Of a stretch of 11,883 nt of DNA, positions 7,049 to 11,883 are shown one piece after another. Both the position numbers and the translations under genes were made by a program. The DNA comes from Gemmatimonadaceae bacterium. GTDB taxonomy: Bacteria > Gemmatimonadota > Gemmatimonadetes > Gemmatimonadales > Gemmatimonadaceae. The notes beneath the pieces are model-generated. The model searched no databases, was not told the DNA's origin, and was given only the letters and a program-made list of their open reading frames with translations. Within the stretch, counting starts at the first letter, position 1; each line of letters starts with the position of its first letter. The stretch covers positions 1-11,883 of the forward strand of contig JABFXM010000359.1 of NCBI GenBank assembly GCA_013361745.1, given 5' to 3'.

Positions 7049-7669
7049 ATGGCCCATTCTCCTCTCGTCCGCGCGGCGGGGCGCACGGCGCTCGTCGCGC
7101 TCGTCGCGTTAGGCAGCGCCTGCTCGCCGAAGCAGGTGAGTCGGATCGACCCGGCGACGGTCACCGACCTCTCGGGACGCTGGAACGACACCGATTCCCG
7201 TCTCGTCGCCAACGAGCTGATCAAGCAGAGCCTCGACGGCGCGTGGGTGAAGCGGTTCAGCGACTCGCATGGCGGCGCCGCGCCGACGGTGATCGTCGGC
7301 GACTTCGCCAACAAGACCTACGAGCACATCGCCGTCGGGACCTTCGTGAACGATCTCGAGCGCGCCTTCACGAACTCCGGCGCGGTGCAGGTCGTCGCGA
7401 GCGCGGGCGAGCGGGCCGAGATCCGCGGCGAGCGCGCGGATCAGCAGCAGAACGCGAACGTGTCGACCCGCAACCGCATGGGAAACGAGACGGGCGCGAA
7501 GTACATGCTCCAGGGCGAGATCCAGGCGATCGAGGACTCCGAGGGGAAGGAGAAGGTCGTGTTCTATCAGGTAGACGCGACGCTCGTCGACCTCGAGTCG
7601 AACGCGAAGGTCTGGATGGGCCAGCACAAGATCAAGAAGTACATCCTGCGCAAGCGGGTCGGACTCTGA
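7049..7669 (+). CDS. LpoB-like lipoprotein (putative peptidoglycan synthase activator family)
   Basis: This 206-aa protein matches the LpoB family along its length. LpoB is the outer-membrane lipoprotein that activates PBP1B in Escherichia coli. After a lipoprotein signal with C25 (LGSAC) come the family's landmarks: 'DSRLVANELIKQSL' (49-62), 'TVIVGDFANKTYEHI' (80-94), 'FVNDLERAFTNSG' (99-111), 'EIRGERADQQ' (124-133), 'GAKYMLQGEI' (149-158), and a final 'VWMGQHKIKK' (188-197). Whether it activates a penicillin-binding protein in this organism is inference, because LpoB-like proteins are also found in lineages without that partner. The ATG at 7049 follows GGAG about 10 nt upstream. Leucine 21 is encoded by the rare codon TTA, which lies inside a CGTTAGGC word. 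The COG3014-like gene two genes downstream matches a neighbourhood I recall for LpoB-like genes in other bacteria. Confidence 0.9.
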   Translation: MAHSPLVRAAGRTALVALVALGSACSPKQVSRIDPATVTDLSGRWNDTDSRLVANELIKQSLDGAWVKRFSDSHGGAAPTVIVGDFANKTYEHIAVGTFVNDLERAFTNSGAVQVVASAGERAEIRGERADQQQNANVSTRNRMGNETGAKYMLQGEIQAIEDSEGKEKVVFYQVDATLVDLESNAKVWMGQHKIKKYILRKRVGL

Positions 7670-7685
7670 CCAGCGAGGTGAGGCG

Positions 7686-8501
7686 ATGAGCTCCCGGACG
7701 ATGTATCGCGCGCTGGCGATCGCCGCCTGCGCGGCGGCGGCCTGCACGCAGCAGCACGTGAACCCCGAGCCGGTGACGGTGCTCCGCAACGGCGATCGAG
7801 TCGCCAATGCGGACGCCGAGGTCGCCGACGCGCGCGATCGCGTCGCAGCCGAACAGGCACGGACCACCTACTCGCGCGACTCGATCATGGCCGCGGCGAT
7901 GATCGGCTGCGCACCGGACGTCTGCGCCGCGGTGACGCGGGGCGAGGTCGCGCTGGGGATGAACGAGACGCAGCTCATGGCGGCGACGCGGACGACGCCC
8001 GCGGCGTGGTCGATCCGCCGCGCCGCCGACGCCGCGATCTACACCTCGGCGCGGATGGAGCAGACGCCGCGCGACATGGTCGCGCCGGTCGCGCTCGTCC
8101 AGATCCAGAAGGGTGAGGTGGCGGCGATCGCGTACGCCGAGCCTAACGGCGTGCGCACGGTCGCGAAGGCGTCCGACGCGACCGCCGAGGCGCAGGCGCG
8201 CGCCACCGGGGAGGCGCTCGTCCGCGAGGGTGACATGCTCGTCGCCTCGGGCGACCTCGACGCGGCACTGGCTCACTACGACCGGGCGAGCATCCTCCTT
8301 CCGAACGATCCGTCGGTCGAGTACAAGATCGCGACGGTGCTCGACAAGCAGCTGCGGCCGATCGAGGCGATCGTGCGCTATCAGCGCTTCCTCCACCAGA
8401 TGGAGCTCGAGCGCATCCAGGCGATCGGCGACGCCTACGCGAAGCAGGCCGAGGCGATCGCGCACGCCAAGGAGCGGATCATCGTCCTCGAGAAGCACTA
8501 G
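7686..8501 (+). CDS. Putative lipoprotein with BamE/SmpA-like segment and TPR repeats
   Basis: This encodes 271 aa and starts 16 nt after the LpoB-like gene. The signal has a good lipobox IAAC at C15, and another Cys at C20 (AAAC) is a second candidate. A short charged, probably coiled-coil region (40-60) is followed by a paired-cysteine segment GCAPDVC (74-80). Next, 'VTRGEVALGMNETQLMAA...TTPAAW' (83-108) and 'VALVQIQKGEVAAIAY' (135-150) resemble the BamE/SmpA fold, in which a GM-turn leads into a helix and a later strand follows. From about 176 to 240 there are two tetratricopeptide-like repeats ('EGDMLVASGDLDAALAHYDRA' region, then 'LDKQLRPIEAIVRYQRFL'). The tail is a charged helix. BamE-like is a pattern judgement, not certain. 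The domain order suggests an envelope assembly or scaffold role. Confidence 0.85.
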   Translation: MSSRTMYRALAIAACAAAACTQQHVNPEPVTVLRNGDRVANADAEVADARDRVAAEQARTTYSRDSIMAAAMIGCAPDVCAAVTRGEVALGMNETQLMAATRTTPAAWSIRRAADAAIYTSARMEQTPRDMVAPVALVQIQKGEVAAIAYAEPNGVRTVAKASDATAEAQARATGEALVREGDMLVASGDLDAALAHYDRASILLPNDPSVEYKIATVLDKQLRPIEAIVRYQRFLHQMELERIQAIGDAYAKQAEAIAHAKERIIVLEKH

Positions 8502-8516
8502 CCGTCGGGGCTCGCC

Positions 8517-10067
8517 GTGCGCGCGGTGAAGGGCGAGAATCCGGCCGTGGCCGCGGGACGAGGAGTTCGTCACGCCGCCGCGGCCGGGCTGCTTTCCGTC
8601 CTCCTGCTCACGGGAGGATGCTTCCGCGCGCACCCGCTTCCCGCGCTCCCTCCCGAGGTGGTGCGGGCAGGGCTGACGCAGGACGACTACGCGCTCCGGC
8701 AGTCGTTCGCCGATGGACGCTTCGACGATGCGCTCAGCCTCGTCTCGCCGAAGGGACGCTTCGTACCCGGGGACGAGCTGCTCGCCTCACTGTATCGCGC
8801 GTCGGCGCTGTACTACGCCGGGCGGTTCGACACGAGCGGCCTGGCGCTCGACCGCGCCGCCGTTCTCGCCGACGACCGGTACACGAAGAGCATCTCGAGG
8901 AACCTGCTCGCCGCGGTGACGAGCGACGGCACGCTCCCGTACGAGCCGTCGCAGACCGAGCGCCTGATGATGAACTACTACGGGATGCTCGACTTCCTCC
9001 GCCGCGGCGACGTGGGGGGCGCAGCGGTGGAGGCGAGGCGGATCAGCGCGCTGTTCGAGAGCTTCGACTCGCGCAAGGACAGCGTCGACGTCCGCACGCG
9101 CGCGCTGCTCAACTACCTCGCGGGCGCGACCTTCGAGGCAGCGGGGGAGAAGAACGATGCCGCGGTCTCCTATCGCGTCGCCCGCGCGCTAGTCGGTGAT
9201 TCGGCGCTTCCCTTCCCCGCCGAGCCGAAGAAGCAGCGGCGCTCGCGCGGGGGTGCGCGTCCGCCGGCGGCCGACTCGACGACGGGCGAAGTCATCGTCG
9301 TCATCGAGCATGGCTATGTCGCGCACCGGGTGCCGCGGCTCGTCCTGATCCCGGTGACGGAGGACGAGTTCGACAAGTTCGGCGGCAAGCCGGAGGAGAC
9401 GCTCGCCGCCGCGGCCGCGATCAGCGCGCGCACCCTCGTCTGGATCGCGACCGACCAGGACCGGTTCCTCTGGCACGACGAGGACGACGACCGCGAGCTG
9501 CGGATGGACGACCGGTCATCGCAGGCCGCCTACCTGCTCCCCGTCGCGTGGACGAGCCTCCAGCGACCGTATCACCCCGCGTGGCGAGGCGCCGTCGTCG
9601 TCGATTCGATGGTGCGCCGCTCCTTCGGGGTGAACGCGGACCTCTGCGACGCGATGGCGAACGACTTCCGACGCTCGCGCGCCGCGGCGATCATGCGCGG
9701 CGTCGTGCGCGCCGGCGCGAAGCTCGCCCTGGCGGAAGCCGCGGCCCGGAAGCTCGAGAAGAAGAAGGGAGAGTTCGCCGGCTCCGTCGCCCGCTGGGCA
9801 ACCGACGCGATCAACGTCGCGACCGAGCGGGCCGACATCCGCCAGTGGCGGCTCCTGCCGGGAGAGCTCTCGATCGTCCGTCTGTCCCTCCCCGCCGGCC
9901 CGCACGAGCTGTCGCTCGACTACGCGCCGGGCGACGGCGCGGCGACGAGGCGTATCGCGTTAGGCACCGTCGACATCCGCCCCGGACGTATCGCCTTCGC
10001 GACGACGCGCCTCTGGGACGACGGCGTCCTCGCCCCTCGACGGCGGGTCGTGGTGAGCGGGCGGTGA
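8517..10067 (+). CDS. COG3014-like TPR lipoprotein of unknown function
   Basis: This 516-aa exported protein begins 15 nt after the preceding gene. Its signal ends in LLLTGGC (C35), a probable lipobox. TPR-like helices fill about 55-225 ('ALRQSFADGRFDDALSLV', 'YRASALYYAGRFDTSGLALDRA'). They include the family-typical 'ERLMMNYYGMLDFLRRGDVGGAAVEARR' block (148-175). After a basic linker (237-250) comes 'GEVIVVIEHGYVAHR' (257-271). Near the C-terminus is 'ADIRQWRLLPGELSIVRL' (439-456), followed by a beta-rich end. This architecture fits COG3014, proteins often encoded beside LpoB-like lipoproteins; the function is unknown and the match is from memory. GTG 8517 gives the longest complete signal, but GTG 8526 or 8547 is possible. 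The Shine-Dalgarno is weak. Confidence 0.88.
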   Translation: MRAVKGENPAVAAGRGVRHAAAAGLLSVLLLTGGCFRAHPLPALPPEVVRAGLTQDDYALRQSFADGRFDDALSLVSPKGRFVPGDELLASLYRASALYYAGRFDTSGLALDRAAVLADDRYTKSISRNLLAAVTSDGTLPYEPSQTERLMMNYYGMLDFLRRGDVGGAAVEARRISALFESFDSRKDSVDVRTRALLNYLAGATFEAAGEKNDAAVSYRVARALVGDSALPFPAEPKKQRRSRGGARPPAADSTTGEVIVVIEHGYVAHRVPRLVLIPVTEDEFDKFGGKPEETLAAAAAISARTLVWIATDQDRFLWHDEDDDRELRMDDRSSQAAYLLPVAWTSLQRPYHPAWRGAVVVDSMVRRSFGVNADLCDAMANDFRRSRAAAIMRGVVRAGAKLALAEAAARKLEKKKGEFAGSVARWATDAINVATERADIRQWRLLPGELSIVRLSLPAGPHELSLDYAPGDGAATRRIALGTVDIRPGRIAFATTRLWDDGVLAPRRRVVVSGR

Positions 10068-10091
10068 GGTGCCGACGGGCCGCCCTGCTCG

Positions 10092-10370
10092 CTACTCCAG
10101 TCCGATGTCCCACGCCTGCTCGAGGTCCTTCTTCGAGTAGGCCCTGAACGCGGTGAGCGTGGTCGTTCTCTGGAGCCCGGGGATCGTCGGGAAGACCTCC
10201 GTCACGACGCGCGCGATCTGCTCGTACTCGGGAACGCGGACGATCACGACGAGGTCCCACTCTCCCGACACGGAGTAGACCTCGGCGACGCCTTCACAGC
10301 CGGCGAGCTTCATGGCGGCCTGCGGGATGAGCCGTGGCTCGACGCTGACGAGGACGATGGTCGTGATCAC
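10092..10370 (-). CDS. Stand-alone Lrp/AsnC effector-binding (RAM) domain protein
   Basis: This 92-aa protein consists only of the C-terminal ligand-binding domain of Lrp/AsnC regulators, without any DNA-binding helix-turn-helix. It has the typical beta-alpha-beta pattern: 'TTIVLVSVEP', then an amphipathic helix, 'VAEVYSVSGEWDLVVIV' with the conserved G-x-x-D (G36, D39), a second helix (47-61), and 'PGLQRTTTLTAF'. Such proteins usually form dimers that assemble into larger rings and bind amino acids or similar small molecules. The start is GTG at 10370-10368, overlapping the stop of the upstream gene (GTGA), so it is probably translated by coupling. It converges with the COG3014-like gene across a gap of only 24 bp. 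The regulator or enzyme it acts with cannot be named from the sequence. Confidence 0.9.
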   Translation of the reverse strand: MITTIVLVSVEPRLIPQAAMKLAGCEGVAEVYSVSGEWDLVVIVRVPEYEQIARVVTEVFPTIPGLQRTTTLTAFRAYSKKDLEQAWDIGLE

Positions 10371-10855
10371 TGATCGAGTGGGAATGGGGGAACGTTGAGG
10401 AGCCAGATGCCGGCGACCGCGCCCGTCGGCTCGACGTCGACGAGGAGCCCCGACGCGATCTCCACGGCGCGCGTCTCCGCCGAGCTGCCGAGCCGGAAAT
10501 GGAAGGTCCGCTCCGGCTCGTCGACCTCCGCGCTCAGCGGGCTCTCGATCGCGGAGGAGCCGCCGGAATGTCGCGCCGGGAGCACGACCTCACCCGGTTC
10601 AGCGGGTGGCGGCGTGAGCGCGGGACGCTTGCGGACGTCCGGCCAGACCGCGACCTCGATGCCGCGAATCCGTCCGGCGCGCACGTCGAGGATGACCCAC
10701 GAGCCGTCGTGTCCCTGCAGCTCGACCGTCGCCGCGGGTCCCTGCGGAGCGCCCTCCTCGAGCTGAGCGCTGAGGATGTCGGTGTCGGTGTCCCAGCGAT
10801 ACGCGACGCGCGGCGGGCTGCCATGCGCCGGCTCGACCTGCACGGTGAGGCTCAT
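10367..10855 (-). CDS. DUF2283-like small protein with two repeats, coupled to the RAM-domain gene
   Basis: This encodes 162 aa. The first half has 'VAYRWDTDTDILSAQL' (17-32), then 'VILDVRAGRIRGIEVAVWPDV' (54-74). That pattern of an Asp-rich hairpin plus a glycine turn before an Ile-Glu strand is typical of DUF2283 proteins, whose function is unknown. The second half has a weaker copy, 'TFHFRLGSSAETRAVEIASGLLVDVEPTGAVAGIWLLN' (117-154), after a Pro/Glu-rich linker (80-115), so a tandem duplication is likely. I chose ATG 10855-10853 because GGAG lies 8 nt upstream and the sequence before it is Arg-rich and unlike the domain. Its stop overlaps the RAM-domain start. Some DUF2283-like genes accompany toxins, but no toxin is seen here. 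Confidence 0.82.
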   Translation of the reverse strand: MSLTVQVEPAHGSPPRVAYRWDTDTDILSAQLEEGAPQGPAATVELQGHDGSWVILDVRAGRIRGIEVAVWPDVRKRPALTPPPAEPGEVVLPARHSGGSSAIESPLSAEVDEPERTFHFRLGSSAETRAVEIASGLLVDVEPTGAVAGIWLLNVPPFPLDQ

Positions 10856-11041
10856 CGTCGTTCTCCGCTCGAGATGCGCCGAAGTGAATGCGCGCGGCCG
10901 CACTCTACGTCATCGCGCTCTCGCGTCCGTCATCGAAGGAACGAGGCATGGCGGTGGAGTGCACCTCGCCGCGGGGCTATCTTCCAGCTTCGCGAAGTAC
11001 GGTAGCACGGATGCGGGGACGCCACAACGCCAGGATACATC
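10856..11041. other. Divergent intergenic region without recognisable promoter
   Basis: These 186 bp separate the minus-strand DUF2283-like gene from the plus-strand helicase-like gene. They should hold both promoters. I see another GTGCAC palindrome near 10959-10964 and weak AT-rich words around 10979-11003, but no pair of boxes with convincing spacing. A TAG at 11003-11005 closes the helicase-like frame upstream of its GTG. The long plus-strand reading frame that crosses this region is a GC-rich shadow. Confidence 0.5.
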
Positions 11042-11883
11042 GTGGAACAGGACGCGAAGGACAACACGGCCACCAGCCGCAGCCAGCACTCGGTGCACCT
11101 TCTCCCGCACGACCGCGGGGCGGTGGAGCAGTTCCTGGCGGGCGCCCTCGAGCGCATCGACGCGGCGAGCGGCGAGGTGCAGCTCCTCGTCCTCGCGGCG
11201 GACACGGAGAGCGCGGCGATGATCGCCGGCGTGGCGAGCGAGCTGTCGGCGTCGCGCGGCTTCCGCGTGGTACCCGCGACGAGCGTGCGACGGGCCACCC
11301 GGCTGATCCGCGAGTGGAAGCCGCAGATCGTCGTCGGCTCCCCGGAGGAGATCGTGGCGCTGATCGGCACCTCGGCGATCAAGCTCGGCGCGCTGCGGAC
11401 GATCGTGCTCGCATGGGTGGACGAGGCGACGGAAGGCGGTTCGAGCGAGTCGCTGGAGACGGTGATGGCGGAGGTTCCGAAGGAGGCGGGGCGCGTGCTC
11501 GTCGCGAGCCGGCTCGGCACCGAGGCGCGCGCGCTCGCGGAGCGCTATGCGCGCCGGGGACTGCGCACGGGAGAGCCGGCGGCGGCGGAAGCGGTCGCCC
11601 CGCTCGCGCTGCAGTACGTGACCGTCTCCCCAGGCCATCGCTCGGCGGTGCTGCGCCGTCTCTTCGACGAGCTGGACCCGGCGAGCGCGGCAATCTGGGC
11701 GCGCACGCCGGAGTCCGAGGCGGAGGCGACTCGTGCGGTCGCCGCGCTCGGCTATCGCGGGGAGGACGCGTCGGTGCGCGTCGTCCGCGACGGACCGTTA
11801 GGCAGCGCCGGGCTCGTCGTGCTCTACGACGTTCCCGCGGATCCGGCGGAGCTTCGCGGCGCGCTCGGTGAGGCGAGCACGGC
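11042..11883 (+). CDS. DEAD-box-helicase-like protein lacking the P-loop (cut by window edge)
   Basis: About 280 codons are visible before the window ends. The sequence follows the DEAD-box helicase fold. 'LLVLAADTESAAMIAGVASEL' (48-68) replaces the motif Ia strand-helix, 'VVGSPEEIVALI' (97-108) replaces motif Ib, 'IVLAWVDEAT' (121-130) holds a VDEA in the DEAD position, and 'VLVASR' (152-157) replaces SAT. A second RecA-like domain then begins: 'LQYVTVSPGHRSAVLRRLF' (190-208), then 'AIWARTPESEAEATRAVAALGY', matching the start of the helicase C domain. What is missing is the Q-motif and Walker A at the N-terminus. Only about 45 residues precede motif Ia, so the protein probably cannot hydrolyse ATP like a normal helicase. 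The start GTG 11042-11044 follows AGGA by 6 nt and is the only option before an in-frame TAG. An RNA-binding domain may follow outside the window. Confidence 0.82.
   Translation, partial: MEQDAKDNTATSRSQHSVHLLPHDRGAVEQFLAGALERIDAASGEVQLLVLAADTESAAMIAGVASELSASRGFRVVPATSVRRATRLIREWKPQIVVGSPEEIVALIGTSAIKLGALRTIVLAWVDEATEGGSSESLETVMAEVPKEAGRVLVASRLGTEARALAERYARRGLRTGEPAAAEAVAPLALQYVTVSPGHRSAVLRRLFDELDPASAAIWARTPESEAEATRAVAALGYRGEDASVRVVRDGPLGSAGLVVLYDVPADPAELRGALGEAST

Noticed and set aside
10068..10091. Bidirectional terminator between the convergent genes
   Set aside because: The 24-bp gap holds no clear stem with a T-run.
10888..11871. A 327-codon plus-strand frame over the right end
   Set aside because: Its Arg/Gly/Ala-rich translation is unlike a real protein. 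The neighbouring frame from GTG 11042 shows helicase-like motifs and a ribosome site.
1..11883. tRNA, rRNA, insertion sequence or phage genes
   Set aside because: None were recognised on either strand by reading; composition is uniform across the window.

Overview
The window is very GC-rich (about 70% by eye), with genes packed tightly on both strands, many GTG starts and frequent 1-4 nt gene overlaps. The gene content suggests a Gram-negative-type bacterium: Sec signals, several lipoproteins, an LpoB-like protein, and an atypical helicase relative. Gemmatimonadota is my best guess, from codon style and gene mix only; I cannot prove it.

Left half (1-5945, all minus strand): a DNA-end-processing cluster, read right to left. 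It runs nurA-like nuclease (5945-4959), herA-like hexameric DNA translocase (4828-2876), a small exported protein of unknown function whose start overlaps the herA stop (2876-2022), sbcD/mre11 nuclease (1861-668), and sbcC/rad50 ATPase (671-1, cut by the window edge). HerA, NurA, Mre11 and Rad50 are the four components of the archaeal end-resection machine. Finding all four side by side in a bacterium is the main biological point of this window. A compact repeat element (4873-4950) lies between nurA and herA. A hairpin and paired GTGCAC palindromes lie between the exported-protein gene and sbcD.

Middle (6016-10067, plus strand): four consecutive genes for exported proteins, probably lipoproteins. 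They are an unknown protein, an LpoB-like protein, a protein with a BamE/SmpA-like segment plus TPRs, and a COG3014-like TPR protein. They start divergently from nurA and look like one operon that builds or regulates the cell envelope, probably peptidoglycan synthesis given the LpoB-like member.

Right end: a minus-strand pair, a two-repeat DUF2283-like protein (10855-10367) translationally coupled to a stand-alone Lrp/AsnC effector-binding (RAM) domain (10370-10092). Divergent from it is a plus-strand gene (11042 to the window edge) for a DEAD-box-helicase-like protein that lacks the P-loop.

Across the whole window the octamer CGTTAGGC occurs seven times, six of them in the same orientation and all inside genes. 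It forces rare TTA leucine codons and looks like a genome-wide signal word rather than a product of coding constraint.
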